This document shows, piece after piece, positions 24,001 through 37,543 of a stretch of 64,000 bases of DNA. The stretch is from Epiperipatus broadwayi (lineage: Eukaryota > Onychophora > Udeonychophora > Euonychophora > Peripatidae). Each line of letters begins with the position of its first letter. The first letter of the stretch is position 1. The position numbers were made by a program, and so were the translations under genes. The stretch is from positions 1,552,001-1,616,000 of the forward strand of contig JAQFVV010000032.1 in the NCBI GenBank assembly GCA_028023455.1, given 5' to 3'. The notes beneath the pieces are model-generated. The model saw only the letters and a list, made by a program, of their open reading frames with translations, did not search any database and had not been told where the DNA came from.

Positions 24001-24769
24001 ATTTATAAATTGATTTATTTAAAACTGTAGAGTTAAATCCAATTGTTGTACCATATTATTTTGACATTACATATATATGTTTATGTAAATTTGAAATTGT
24101 AATAATGGTAAATGATAACAATAATAATATATAAATTAAACAGAAATATTTTCGATTGCATTATAATTATTATCAACTCAATTCATATAGACAAAAAAAA
24201 AGGCAGGTATTACAGGATTTTCCAAGAACTGTGTATCATGTGATGTTTATTAGCTGTGTATATGGATATTAACAGATTGTCTATTTATTATACACTCTTT
24301 AAATTGGTTTATAAAAATAATTTAATTCTTCCCTTTTTATGATGTCTTTCCATTTAACGTTTTTGTGAGATCTGAGTTAAAGGTAAATTTTAAATTGCAA
24401 GATTTTACATGGTCAAAGAAAACTGGGGCATTATTAGACTCAAATGGTTTACATTTAGAGGAACATAAAATGAAACATAATTTCAGTTGATAATAGAATT
24501 TAATATCAATTCATTTGTGGTGAAGTGAACAGTGAGAAGCTCAGCTTGGTAGTCTGAAAACTGATCTCACTACTAAAGTTTTAAAAAAAAAAAACAATAT
24601 ATTATTATAGAGTTTACAAGAATCATACATCAGCTAAGCTGAGCATTGCTAATCCACTTTCATTAAAAGAAATGTAGGAGAAGAAAAATTCCCCTGGGAG
24701 AAACTGTCAACAAGCATTATGTATTATCTATCCAAAAATTGTGGCTTTTTAAACTGATGTTAACTTGAC

Positions 24770-24945
24770 ATGAAAATAATTGTTAAACTGAAGCCTGGAG
24801 CTACAAAAGAAGAAAAGTTAATGGAAGGACTGAAATGAAAATAATTATTAAGCTGAAATCTGTGCTAACATGAAATGAAATTACTTGTTAAACTGAAACC
24901 TGGAGTTACAAAAAGGAAAGAAGAAAAGTTAAATAGATGAAATAG
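24770..24945. repeat. two-copy ~105-bp duplication
   Basis: The segment with 'ttgttaaactgaa.cctgg' and 'gaagaaaagttaa' occurs at about 24778 and again at about 24883, with an intermediate partial copy near 24838. Confidence 0.6.
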
Positions 24946-25168
24946 CTATTTGAGAAAACTTAAAAAAACAGAACTGAGAGATTTAATTAAAATTGTCAAC
25001 TCTTAGATTTATAAGAAGAAAAACTTGACTAGGAAAATATAGAAGAAAATTCATAGTAAAAATGAGGTATTGTAATGTGTACACATTTACATTTATAAAT
25101 ATTATTTTATAGGGAAAGTAATAATTAGGGATGTTGTTTGGTTGTTGTTTTTTTTAGTTGTTTTGTTG

Positions 25169-25302
25169 AAAAGATGTATTTTTTTTTTTGGTGGTCGAGA
25201 GGTCAGCGCGACTGCCTTGCATTTGCAGGTAGTTGCCCGGGTTGCGAGTTCGCGTCCCGGCCGATGCTATGACACTTAAAAAAAAAAAGATGTATTTTTT
25301 TT
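25169..25302 (+). mobile_element. tRNA-derived SINE with target duplication
   Basis: A GC-rich body of about 88 bp (25190-25277) followed by an A-run sits in AT-rich DNA and is flanked by an 18-bp direct repeat, AAAAGATGTA plus eight T (25169-25186 and 25285-25302), with no mismatch. The body has an A-box-like TGGTCGAGAGG (25192-25202) and a B-box-like GAGTTCGCGTC (about 25246-25256), the two internal RNA polymerase III promoter elements of tRNA genes. It does not close into a standard acceptor stem and ends in poly-A, so it is a retroposed tRNA-related SINE or tRNA retropseudogene, mobilised by a LINE. The perfect duplication indicates a recent insertion. Confidence 0.85.
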
Positions 25303-28300
25303 CATTAGATTGTGTGTCACATTCTCATTTTCAAAAGAAAAAGGGGAGAAAAGTTTGAGTTTGTTTGTTTTTAATTGTGAACATTGGAATGGGGGAGGGG
25401 GGTTGATTGTTATAGAAGAATAACTCATATATTATGTAAAAAGAATCAGAATAGAATAATAAATATAGGCATCAAATGAAATCATATGTATTGTATAAAA
25501 TTGTGGGTATAAACCACTCTGTTTATCAGAATCATTTTATAATTTTTTTTATTCTTTTATTTATTAGTTAACTTTATTAAATAATTATTTTAAAAAACAT
25601 CATTTCTGAAATTATTTTTTTATATCTATTCTTCTCCTCTGTTCTGTGCTTTTTCAATGTGTGTGATTGATTTCATCATAAAGTTGTGCTTAAGGGATTT
25701 GTAGCTTATCCCAATAAAGTTATTTAGTATTAGAATAGATTAAGCTTATATTTGTGCATTTTTCTTGCTCACAATCCCAGTTTTTAGAGTTATTATAATG
25801 TCAAAGCTAATTTCAGATAATAAATGGTATTTGCAATATATATGTATGAGTGTCTGTATGGTATTTTTGTAAAATTATTTGCAAGGTATAAAGACAAAAG
25901 ATCACATTCAAAGTCCACATACTTTTATAATTTTTATCATAACTAATTTATTAATGGCCAGTATATTGAAGTACTAGATAGCCAAATAAAGCGGTGCACA
26001 TATGTGTGCATTTTTCTTTTATTTTCAGACATTTGATGTTAAACACAAATTTCGGTAAAACACACATATAGATAATGGTGCATATGTGAGTTTGTAACTG
26101 TTCAATACTTTAATTTGATGAAACAGTGCAAGTAAATCTAAAAGTGAAATATTTTAAAAGTTACATAAAATCTAAATAATTATATAATTGCATGTGTTTC
26201 AGCAGGTTGGAATGATAAGAACAATGGAAAAGTTTCAGTAAGAGAAATAATCCATTAAGTAATAGCCGTAATTGGTGTCTTGTTTAAATATTAAGATATA
26301 AGATAACAAATGGTTCCAATCTGACACCTTTGGGGAGTAAAAATAGTAACAATATTACCCAAGAGTATTAAGGGAATACCAAGAGCTGCAGGGTAGAAAA
26401 TGCATGCAAAGAGTAATGGAGAAGTGAATACATTTGCATAAAAGATAATTGAAATTAAAAAAAAGGTAAAATATGTGAATGGCCATTATCTTAAAATTTC
26501 ACAAATAAATTGATAAAGAAGGGGAAGGGAAAATGAAAAATTCCTTAGTACTCTTTGTTAAAATATCTTATAAATACTGAAGGTCTTCTTTTGTTAAGAG
26601 ATTAGTCTAGTCTTGTGATTCTGATTCTTGCACTGCTCCAATTTAATCTGAAGCTCTGTTATGGATTGCCATCTTGTAAGAATGTACAAGTAAGCCAGAG
26701 TCAGCTTTTTTGTCATCGGCAAGAAGGGGACCTTGAGATGAAAGTTCCAATAGCAGTATCCAGTAACCATCTGATATATTCCAGATACCCATTATAGTAA
26801 ATACCTTGCTTGAGTTGTCTATCCTGTACACTGAACCCAAGATTCACCCAGTCGTCATATGAGATCATGCCCATCTGATCACATTCAATGGAGGGAGACA
26901 TATCAAATATTTTGAATCCACATCATCATAAAGACATAGTCTGTATATATCTGTCTAAGCACCTCCTCAATACTTCAGAAATTACTGGTAATTGTTATAC
27001 TTATAACTATAAACAAAAATCATCTCAAATGAAAAAAAAGGGGGAGGTACGTATTTCTTAATAAGACAATAATCATAATAAACTAGACTTAATATTATTT
27101 AAATATATCTTTAAGAAATATAGAATGTTTGCTATCCTAATGTTATTTACTTGTAAGAAAAGAGATCGGATGATGGAAGGATTAAGTTTAGTAAAGATAT
27201 AATTAAAGCCTTGCTTCTCTCTTCACAGAACTCTGAGGAATGTTTTGTGTAGAGTCAAGTTAAGGAGAAAAAGATAAAGAAATCTTTTTGTTAGTTTCTT
27301 TTATGCCTTTTCTGCCATTATCCTAAGGAATGTTTTTTTTTTTGTAGGATTTTAGAGAAAACATAGTGAAGGGTAACAAGCGAGTTATTTAGCTATTATT
27401 TATTATGTATTCAATTGGGTGTGTTCACAAATGGATGTGTTTTTTTTATTTGCTGGTAAATAGTAATGACATAATATATAGTTATCTATGGAATTAATGA
27501 TTTTTAGTTTATTATGCTTTAATACTAAAAGTAATGCTGTAAATAAGCATCAAGAGGGGGAGAGGTTAGCATAATTCCCAGTTATCCATAATTATAAGTT
27601 AGCAAGATCAATAAAGTTAAATATAATTTATTAAGTATTCTCTAGTTTAATGTTTCATTGTGAGATGTGTTATCATCATGAGTACATCTTTATTATTCTG
27701 TAAATAATATAGGCATAAATAAATTTAGATTATTTTATCCATCTATGGCTAGACTGAATCGAGTATGTGCCTTCATCAGTTATCCTCAGTAGTTGCTCCT
27801 GTCATATTATTTCATTGATATATTGTGTATCCAGTGTATGCTATTAATAATATATATGTGATGAGTTGTCTGTCGAAATAATTCCAGTGTACAAAATTCA
27901 TTAGTTTAAATAGAGCCTGTTGATATGAAATTCCAGGAAATATAGCCTAATGGTGCATATATATATATAAACGTTCCCTATAGAATTTGCTTTGGGTTAG
28001 GAGTAGGATCATTCCTGTAACCCAGGTCTTCCATCTCTCAGTGAATTTCATGTAGGCATCGTGAAACTGATTATCCGTATTATGACCAATGAACTGCATA
28101 TTACTAGATACAGTCTTGTTATTGTTAGTATTATTCCCCACATCCTATGTTGTGCCTATGACAGATGGCCATCACCCTCATGACATGTATTTTTATGCTC
28201 CAATACCATAAGGCCATAAATATAATTTAAGTAAGATAAGATAACAAATGCTGTTTTACTTTGGTATGAAAATTGTGATAAATATTCCATGGAGAAGACT

Positions 28301-29830
28301 AGTAAACACATTTTTGTTATATAGCTATCACTGTTATCACAAATGTTACTGATTTCCAGGCCAATAAACTGATGTATAATCATGTCTTGTAAAAATTTTA
28401 TGCCATACTGTTATAATTAATAATTTACATATTATAAATAAATCTCTTTGACTATTAAAAAAAAAATAATTGTTTTCTGTCATCTATTCTATTATTGATC
28501 AGAACTTTAGAATTATTACTTATAAATTACCTAAGGTAGAGTCTCTGCTTCTCCCTGAGTTACGTTGAGTAATAGGAATTAAAATTTATGTCCACATCAA
28601 GGGTGTTAACTATATAGGAGAGATCTCAGAGCATGGATGAGAGAGGTGGACTAGTGCTGTCTAGGGGTAGCAATACCAATAGGCATACTGTTTAAGAATG
28701 TTGGCTTGGTCTTTGGGTCTTATTAACAGGTTATACATGTTTGACCATTACACAAGAGTATTGATGGTGATCACCATTGATATTATGATCCTAGCATATT
28801 TTGTGTTTATTATTGTAGATAAATATATGTGTGGAGTTGAAATATTGATGATTGCTTCTATATTATGTTCCAAATTTGGTGTTGATTCCAATCACAAGAG
28901 ATGACTATTAATTCTTGATGATTATTGCTTGTGAAATTATGTTTATAACTTCCAATGCTGTTTTTTGTCTCATACTCGTTGATTAGGATGTTTTTAGGAT
29001 GATGATTTCCATGCTTCTGCTTTACCCGTGCATTGTACTATTGCAATATATACTTTTTTAAAGCTCTAAATGATGTCTGATATTTTAAGAATTTTTTGGG
29101 AGTTATTATTTAATTTTAATCATATTTTGATGAAAAATAATTTTTCAAACATGTCTGTAGAAATTTTCAATTTTATTAGAAGCAAGATTATAGTTTGTTT
29201 TGGCATTCAAAGAATTTGATTGACACTAATGTATTTCTTTATAAATTATTTATTTATAAACATTTTAAATGATTATTGTTATTTGTTATATTAATTAATA
29301 TGACCTACAATTTGATTGATTGTAAGTGTGACAAAGGTTTGCAAATTTATTTATTTTTTTAAGTTAAACAGCCATGTAGAAGAACTAAATATTATAAATT
29401 TCAATAATTATTTTAAAAACTATAAATTATTCAATCAGAAATGAACTAAATAAAAAATTAAATAATTTAAATATAATTTGCATATTGCCATTTATATTCT
29501 GCTCTGCACTATTTGTTTTTTACGACTATGAATATGAGACAAAATGCCTCGAAAGCACTCAGCTGTTGATTGTTTTATCAATTTGTATAGGTGTTTATTA
29601 TAGCTTCTCTTTCCAGTGCCTCAACACAGTTGTAATTTTGTTAAATGAAAAATGTTAAATTCTTTAAAAACTTTTCATATGCCTAAAATTTTAATAAATA
29701 AATAATTCTGATGAAATTTTAAAAAATAATATCTCTAACATAGATTTAGTAATGTAAAAATGTAGTGAATATTTTTTATCCCACTAATTCTGAGAATAAA
29801 ATATAAATTTTTGTTGTTTACTTCATTGTT
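25303..29830. other. gene-free DNA, with slightly less AT-rich patches
   Basis: No gene that I can support. Patches near 26600-26960 and 27930-28400 are less AT-rich and have minus-strand open frames (26713-26901, 27947-28141, 28156-28383) with faintly protein-like text (for example FTERWKTWVTG), but nothing recognisable and no shared frame. They may be old element remains. Confidence 0.5.
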
Positions 29831-29833
29831 AAT

Positions 29834-30640
29834 ACTTTTAAATAGGCTTTAACCTGTGTTCACAGCACTTTAAAGTTCATAATAATCAAACCACGACACA
29901 AGATAGTGATTTTTATAAAGATAAGAGCAGCCGTCTTATCTTTAGCCTAAATTTCCACTTATATAGGCAAATCTAAAGCATCTTGATTTGGAAGCATAAA
30001 GTTGTTGTTTTCTCCACTGTTTAAGCCCACTATTTCATTTACAAATTAACCTATATGAAATCTTGTGATTTACAGCGAGTTAATATTACAATCTTAATGT
30101 TGGAAATTCTATAAACTATTGAAGATTAGTAATTAATTTATTGAGTGCACAGAAAGCTTGATTATTATGAATTTTAAAGCACATTGAACACAGGTTAAAA
30201 CCTGTTTAAAAGTATTTACATATGCTTTCTGTGCGCTCAATAAATTAATTACTACTCTTCAATAGTTTATAGAATTTCCAACATTAAGATCATAATATTA
30301 AGTCACTGTAAATCGCAAGATTTCGCGTAGGTTAATTTCTAAAGGAAATAGGGAAATAATAAACTTAAACAGTGGAGAAAACAACAACTTCACACTTCCA
30401 AATCAATATGCTTCAGATTTGCCTATATAAGTGGAAATTTAGGTTAAAGATAAGACAGCCTCTCTTATCTTTATAAAAGTCACTATCTTGTCTCATGGTT
30501 TGGAAGGTCCCTCTATCGGTAAAATATGCTTAATTATTATGAATTTTAAAGCACATTGAACACAGGTTAAAGCCTATTTAAAAGTATTTACAAAAGTTTT
30601 CTGTGCATTCAATAAATTAATTATTACTTCATTGTTATAA
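29834..30640. mobile_element. nested foldback element
   Basis: The order is X'-Y-X-Y'-X. A ~55-bp block X (containing 'atgaattttaaagcacattg', 'aacacaggttaaa' and 'ttaaaagtattta') is inverted at about 29834-29888 and direct at about 30161-30219 and 30530-30590. A ~270-bp block Y (29887-30157) is repeated as its reverse complement Y' at 30223-30507; both contain 'tatataagtggaaatttagg', or its complement, and the 'actgtttaag' / 'cttaaacagt' words. A part of Y' ('ttctgtgc.ttcaataaatt') follows the last X. 'acttcattgtta' occurs at both outer edges (about 29818 and 30628), which may mark the ends. No transposase is seen. The structure is a foldback transposon or an inverted duplication of a MITE. 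Confidence 0.82.
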
Positions 30641-33600
30641 ATGTTGATTATTTCAAGAAGAATATAGGCATATATTAATTTTAATAAAGAGTGTGGAATA
30701 ATTTTTAATTAAAAACCAAACAAACATTTTCGTAAATTTTATGAAATTTTAAATTTTAACAAATTATAATTTAGTAAACACTTTCATTTAATATTTTATT
30801 ATATGTCAAGCAAAGAATTACATAAATATTTAATATAGTTGATTAATATTTTCACTCACTCAAATTTAATACAAAAGTTGATATATCATCTAATGTTCCT
30901 CATTGAAAAGGCCAATGGCCAAAAACTATTCTACAATCTATTGTATAACACTGTGATGCCTTTGATGAATCAATTTTATAAGTGAAACCTTTGAGTGGAG
31001 TAAATAGAGTGAATTACTGCTCCTAATACATATACAAATATTGCTAAAAATAAAATGATAACATTAAAAGAGATCAACTTTTAGTGAGTAAAAAAATTTA
31101 GAAAGTATGATGTGCATGTTGTAAGTTTTTTGCATGATGGGAAGCTTGACTATCTATGCAATTCATCAACTACAGCCTAGAGTTGATACTTCATAATATT
31201 GGTAATAGCTCTCCACACTGTTGGATTTAAACATATCTTTCTCTATATTACATGCTATTATGTTAATACATGATTATTTAATATTTTCATTGACTTCTGT
31301 ATTTAAAACAACATTTATTTATTTTCACATATTTTAGTGTAAGCTTCATTTTGTTGTTTACTTAATTTTGAAAAGAATATTTATATCACTGGGAATATAT
31401 AAAAAATAAAAAGTTTATTTTTCACCTAATGTAAAACAAAATTTTTCAATTCAACTTCTAAGTGCTTTTAAAATATAAAAATTATTTAAAATATTGGTAT
31501 ATGCAGCTCTAAGTATGAAAAACATAAACTTCGTTTGATTTATAAAATCTTCTTATTTTACAGATTTAGATTACATGTTTAATTTAATTTTACATCATAA
31601 AAGATTATTTTAAAAATATTTGTAAAACAAAATGTTTTTGAAAATACATTTATGTATCAAAATTATAAGTTAGTAAATGTTTTTATTTTTTATATGCTTT
31701 TGTAGTTTAAATTATATTGAAGAATTTACCATAGTTGTATATATACATTTTTTGTTATACATGATTGAATTTTAATTATCAAAATTATTCTATGCAGCAG
31801 GATTATTGAAGTGGAAAGATTTTATAAACTGTGACATTGAAAAGCATATATAGTGCAAGCAAAAATTTATATTTATACTGCATAACATAAAATATCAATC
31901 CATAAAATGGTAATCATTACACATATTATCAAATTTTAAATAATCTTATTAGATTATAATTTTTCATGCAAAGTTATTATAAGATCTAACACCAATTTAA
32001 CTTATACTTACAATTTAAAACTAAGTGAAAGGAATTTATTTCTTATTTATTTTCTTAGATTAACTTTAAAAGTGACATGCTAGAATAAATAATGCTAAGA
32101 GAGTGGTAAATATTCTTTAACTATCACCATTAATGATCAAACATTATTGAAATATAATCTAGTTATTCAACTTTTTTTGTGCAGGGAACTGAACATACAT
32201 GCATACATACACTGAACTATTGCTCTTGCATTCAGAATTTGAAGATTTCAGAGTTTATTTGGTTGAATTTTAATATCACTACTAATTAATAAGAAGTGAT
32301 TGACAATACTGGTAAATACTTTTTCATCTCAGTATTATCATGTCCAATTGAAAACAGAAACAATTTATTAAAATTATAATAGTGATGTATGTTTTTAAAC
32401 TTAAAAAAATCTTATTGAACAATCTTTTTTTTGTATTCACAAGCTATACTGTAATGATCAAAACCATTTCACCTATACCTCATATTTGAATAACCTGACT
32501 TCTAAAGAGAAAGAGAAATATTCTATCCTTCTGCATTTTAATTATAAGTGTTTGTAAATATAGAAAGAGAATTACCTCCTTGGAAGAGAATAAGTATGAT
32601 TAATTCTAAGACTCCATTAAGTAAAGGTTTAGGTAGAAATGTCACAGTTGAATTATGGATGTGATTCCAAATCACATTTGGATAAATACTTCATCTTTAC
32701 ATAGTACAGTTTGCTGTATGTACACATATCATAATAATTCTAATAATAATAGAGTAAAAAATGAATTATTGGTACCTTTCTTCCTCCAGTTTAAATGTTT
32801 CATCACCATCTTTTATCTCAAATTCTGCTCTGTATATATTGATGACTTCAATCATCATAGTACTTTCATTTATAATTCCATCTTAGATTAGGAAAGTGAA
32901 GACTCTTCAGATTTTAACTTTACCCTAGTTCATATATATTTTGCCTCTTTTTAGGCTCCTATAACATTTTATTTATTTCTTTATGGGCTCAGAGACTGGT
33001 CACTTGATATATGACAGGTTTATGAGCTATAAAGATCAATAAATATATTCCAAGACTTTTATTTAAAATGATTTTATTATCAATATAACAAAATAAAATT
33101 AAATTATTAAACATCACAACTAACAAATAAAAAAATTTAAGTGTAAAGCATTTCACAACCTTTCTATCATAAAAATATTTTAATAACAATACAAAATTTT
33201 GTCTTGCTTTATCAACTTATAATAAGAATAAACGTAATGTTTGTGTATGCAATTAATATTTAAAATAAGGGCTTATTATCATCTTCATAGTGATGATTTC
33301 TAGTTCTGGATTATCCACTATTAATATATCTGAAAAAAAAAATATGTGAATTATCAATGGTGTACATTTACAAGTGAGATGAATTAAGACAATATTTGAT
33401 TTTGTCTAATTATATAATTCTATCATTATGCACAACTGAGAATTTCACAGCCATTTCTTTGTATAATAATTTTGCCATCAGATGCCAAATATGTTGAACT
33501 ATTGCTTAAGCTTTCATAATTATTTGGAACATCCAGACTTTTTACAGTTATTAACACATACATCTGTAAAGTATATAATTTGTTACAGGTAAAAGTTTTA

Positions 33601-33960
33601 TGTTTACAAATTTTGATAACCTCTTATTATCCATGTCAATGTGTAGCATTCAAATTGTCTATTTTAGAAATAAACACATATATACATGAAACCAAAAATA
33701 TTATTTACCGTCAATAAATGTTTCTGTGATAGAGTTAAATAAATATATATATATTTTTTACTAATGCATCTGCTATCTTAATAAATCTTATATTCTAATA
33801 ACATCATCATCAGATGCATTACTCAAGCATTTTTTTACCAATTTAAAACAATTTATCACAATAGTTCTTAATAAGATATTCATTCAACATATTTTTTTAT
33901 TAGCATGCATTTATGCACTTTGTCTGGTTAAATGTTTGTAAATTAAATGTTATCAGGGTA
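30641..33960. other. AT-rich gene-free DNA
   Basis: No supported gene or repeat. The frames at 32655-32891 (plus) and 32989-33189 (minus) have no recognisable domain. Confidence 0.55.
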
Positions 33961-33965
33961 CTTTC

Positions 33966-34688
33966 ATCTATAATTTGTATAATATATATATATACACCTT
34001 TGGTCAGGTCACACTGGTCATTAACTGGGTAATAAATATTATGAAAATAATTGTCGAGATGCTGTAAACAATGACATATAACAATAATGAACATTCTATT
34101 AATAAAAAACAGAAATAATAAATATAAGAAATTATTTAGATAAATAAGTTTTTTTTTATTTTAATTCTTCCAAATAGAAGGTAATTTGCATGTATTATCA
34201 GGTACACTCTGGCCTTCTAAAGATCTCAATGGTTTCTCTGATTTGACATTGTTAGAGAATGTCACATTAGATAGTATTCTCGTATAAGAAATACTCATCA
34301 TCACAAGCACTATTCATGCTATAGATATAAGGCATAGTATTGGTTTTTCTAATACAAGAATACTATCCAGATATGACACTCTCTAACAATGTCAGATCAG
34401 AGAAGTTATTGAGATCTTTAAAAGGCTAGATTGTATCAACAAATGTGATGATATATACAAATTACCTTTTATTTGGAAGAATTTTTTTAAAAAACTCATT
34501 AATCTAAATAATTTCTTATATTTATAATTTCTATTTTTTATTAACAGAATATTCATTACTGTTATACATTTATTTATTTTTTTGAGCTCCTCTACAATTA
34601 TTTTTATAATATTTACTACCCAGTTGATGACCAACACCTGGCCATAACATTGGTATACCTATATTTATACAATAAATTATACACAGAT
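33966..34688. repeat. ~340-bp-arm long inverted repeat
   Basis: The left arm (about 33966-34300) and right arm (about 34350-34688) are reverse complements at roughly 80% identity by eye, with a ~50-bp centre. Matched pairs include 'gacattgttagaga' at 34245 with 'tctctaacaatgtc' at 34380, 'cttccaaat' with 'atttggaag', and 'taagaaattattta' near 34117 with 'taaataatttctta' near 34505. The minus-strand open frame 34392-34637 lies within the right arm and is a by-product. It may be an old foldback element; ends are blurred and no target duplication is recognised. Confidence 0.8.
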
Positions 34689-37190
34689 GTACCTGGATAA
34701 CATTCATTTATATCTGTAGTCTGTGAAAATCTTCATTTTAATATATTTATATGGAATCAGGTATGATATTTATTCTATTTAATTTTAATTATTTAATATT
34801 TTAGTAAAGCTTAAAATTATGATTTTAATTTTCTTATATATATCTTTAATATTATTTCTTTCTTAAATTATACAAACTCAGACTAATATTCAAGAATATG
34901 TTAAATGTACCAAAGTAAATTTTAATTTATGATAAATGTATATCATTTTAATATTAATTTTAGAAGCCTAATTTCCACTTGTTTTGTATAATAAAATTTA
35001 TTTATTTGAGATATGCTCTCTTCATTAATAGATCATTTTGTGAAAATATTTGATATTTGTGAATAATATATAACCATGCAACATATATGACATGTTAGTC
35101 ATGTCAATGTAAAAGAGAATAAAAAAAATTAAATTATTAGTAATTTTTAATTTTCTTTTCTGATTTTAATTTTAAAAAAATACTTAGAAAAGTTTTTTTC
35201 TGATATTTCTAGTTCTAAATGGGTTATATTATAAAGTTTGGTTAAAGGATATAGATGAAAGCATAAATTATATATATATGAACATTCTGTGGTAATAAAA
35301 GCAAGTATGAAAATTCAAAAAAAAATTTGGATTTTGTATCATTCTCAAAGTCTAACATAATTTTGTTTGACACTTTACTGTCATTAAAATTAAAAGAATG
35401 TTTTATTTTATTGAAGTTTTTTTTGTGGCTTTCATTCAGCAAAATGATCTCTATTAAACAGATGAATAGTTGCTGATGTGATAGTATTCCTTAATATCAC
35501 CATTGTGGAACCCTTTTCTTATTTGCTATATTTTGTAAATGATTTTTCTTGAAATTCTAATATTTAACAGGCATATAGGACAAATTTACTGTACAAAAGA
35601 GACCTTTTTTTTCTTTTGTTAATTAATACACACAACTATTTTCTAGATGATATATTTAGTGGTACATTAAACTACTATGGCTTTAAAATCATGTTTTTCT
35701 TGAAAACCCATTATCTTTTTTTTTTTTTTTGCAACAGCACTAATTTTCCATACTGCATATATCATCTTATATATTTCATCTTAAATGAAAACATTATTTG
35801 AAAATAAAATTAACAAACAAACAAATATTTCACTTAACCTTTAAATATTTTTTATTGGTAATTAATTTCACTTTTAAAATTAGAAATTTATCATTATTTT
35901 AATGTCAGAAGAAGAATTTAATTACTTTAAATAAACTTTAATTTATTATAATTTTATTTATAAGTTTGTTGTGTAATTATAAAATATTTTCAATGTTTAC
36001 ATGTGAATGCATGCTTACACCCATCTTTATAACAAATACATCTATTCTTTTTTCCATGATAAAAATTAATACTTCTATTCTTGTCTTTAAAATTAATAAT
36101 CTATTTAAGATTTTTCTCCAAATGTTAACAAATTTTATTTCTATCTTTAAATGTGCTGTAATTATTATCTTTAGCATTATTTTAAATAACTATGTAATTT
36201 TTTTTTTGTTTTGTTTTATTTAATCAACTATATCTACTGTATTCTGCTTCTTTAATTTTGACTATGATTTTTTTTTATTACATATTCATTTGTATATGTT
36301 GGCCCTAAAGATGACCTATTTTTAAGTTAGGCTAGTGATGCAAATCATTTTTAACTAAAGACATTTGATTTATATCAGTGACTTATCATCAGTTAGAAAT
36401 ATGATTTAGAAAATAACAAGTCATAAAAAAATCTTCTGTTTAGGGTTAAGATTTGACACATGATTTCACCACTCCCATGTAACTAAATTAATTCTATATA
36501 TATAGTTTATTTGCTATCTAGAGAAAATTTATTCAGTGAGTTCTTGATTCACATATATATTATTTTAAAATGCCAGTTATGTAGTTCAAGTAGTCTGGTG
36601 TAAACTGATGTTATCAAGATTTAAATTAAAAATAAAGAGAGCATGAAATTCTGAAGAAATTTATAGGAGCTCAAATTACATTATTGTATTTAAAAAAAAA
36701 AAAAAGTTCTAAAATAAATAATGTCATTGTTTATAAATATTCTTCTAAAAGTATACAAGACTTAAGATTTGATGAATATTAAGTGAGTTATAGAAACAGG
36801 AATATGATTAGTAGATGGAAGAATATATTGTTTATTTATACAATATAAATTGAAATGGAATGGATAAATTCAAAATAAATAAAGATGAATCAAATGTAAT
36901 TAAAATTTCTTTTTTATTGATGTGTTTAATTTTCAAATTGAAGGTTACTAATTTGTAATCAATCAGATCTGATAACATTTTAATAATGTTTTTAATGTAC
37001 CAATAAGTGCCTTTGTTATTTATATATTAATAATTTATTATAGAAGTTGTTGTGATAATAAAAATTTGGTTAACAATCAACTAATAATCATATTTTTATT
37101 TAAATGAGACTCAATGATATAAGAGAGAATTTAATGAATATGGTGAAGTCATGCACTGCTGTTATTTTGTTCTAAGCTCCCTTCCATACA
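34689..37190. other. AT-rich gene-free DNA
   Basis: No supported gene. Open frames at 35616-35801 and 35966-36223 are overlapped by equally plausible ones on the other strand and are low complexity. Confidence 0.55.
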
Positions 37191-37386
37191 ATATATATGT
37201 AATATTGTGAAGGAAACTAGTCTTCACATGTACACTTTTCCATCAATAAGTGTTTTAAAAGCATCAGTGGTTCGGCTATGCTTAGATCTTATTTTTAAAA
37301 ACTAACTTTTATTTAAAACTTTTATTGACAGAATTCTATAGTGCATGTGTGAAGACTAGTTTCCTTTCACAATATTACATATATAT
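37191..37386. mobile_element. MITE of about 196 bp
   Basis: The arms 37191-37235 and 37341-37386 are inverted: 'tatatatgtaatattgtgaa' versus 'cacaatattacatatata', and 'ggaaactagtcttcacatg' versus 'gtgtgaagactagtttcc'. A single-base difference sits near the middle of the arm. TA dinucleotides at both ends would fit a Tc1/mariner-type TA target, but the ends lie in TA-rich sequence so the exact boundary is uncertain. The interior has no coding capacity. Confidence 0.8.
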
Positions 37387-37515
37387 AAAATTGCTATGTT
37401 ACTATTTATTACTAATATATATATATATCATATAATAGCTTACATTATGTTGCCAACCTTGATTATGATATAAGTATTGTTTATTGTACTGTTAGTGTAT
37501 AGTGTGACACTTTTC

Positions 37516-37543
37516 AATATATATATATATATATATATATATC
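37516..37543. repeat. (AT)n microsatellite
   Basis: About 28 bases of alternating A and T. Confidence 0.95.

Noticed and set aside
25190-25277. A functional tRNA gene
   Set aside because: A- and B-box-like words are present, but no acceptor stem closes, a poly-A tail follows and an 18-bp target duplication flanks it. These features point to a retroposed SINE.
29834-30640. CRISPR-type array
   Set aside because: Repeats are few, long, in mixed orientation and in a eukaryotic context; there are no regular spacers.
34392-34637. 81-codon minus-strand ORF
   Set aside because: It is contained in one arm of the long inverted repeat and is disrupted in the other arm.
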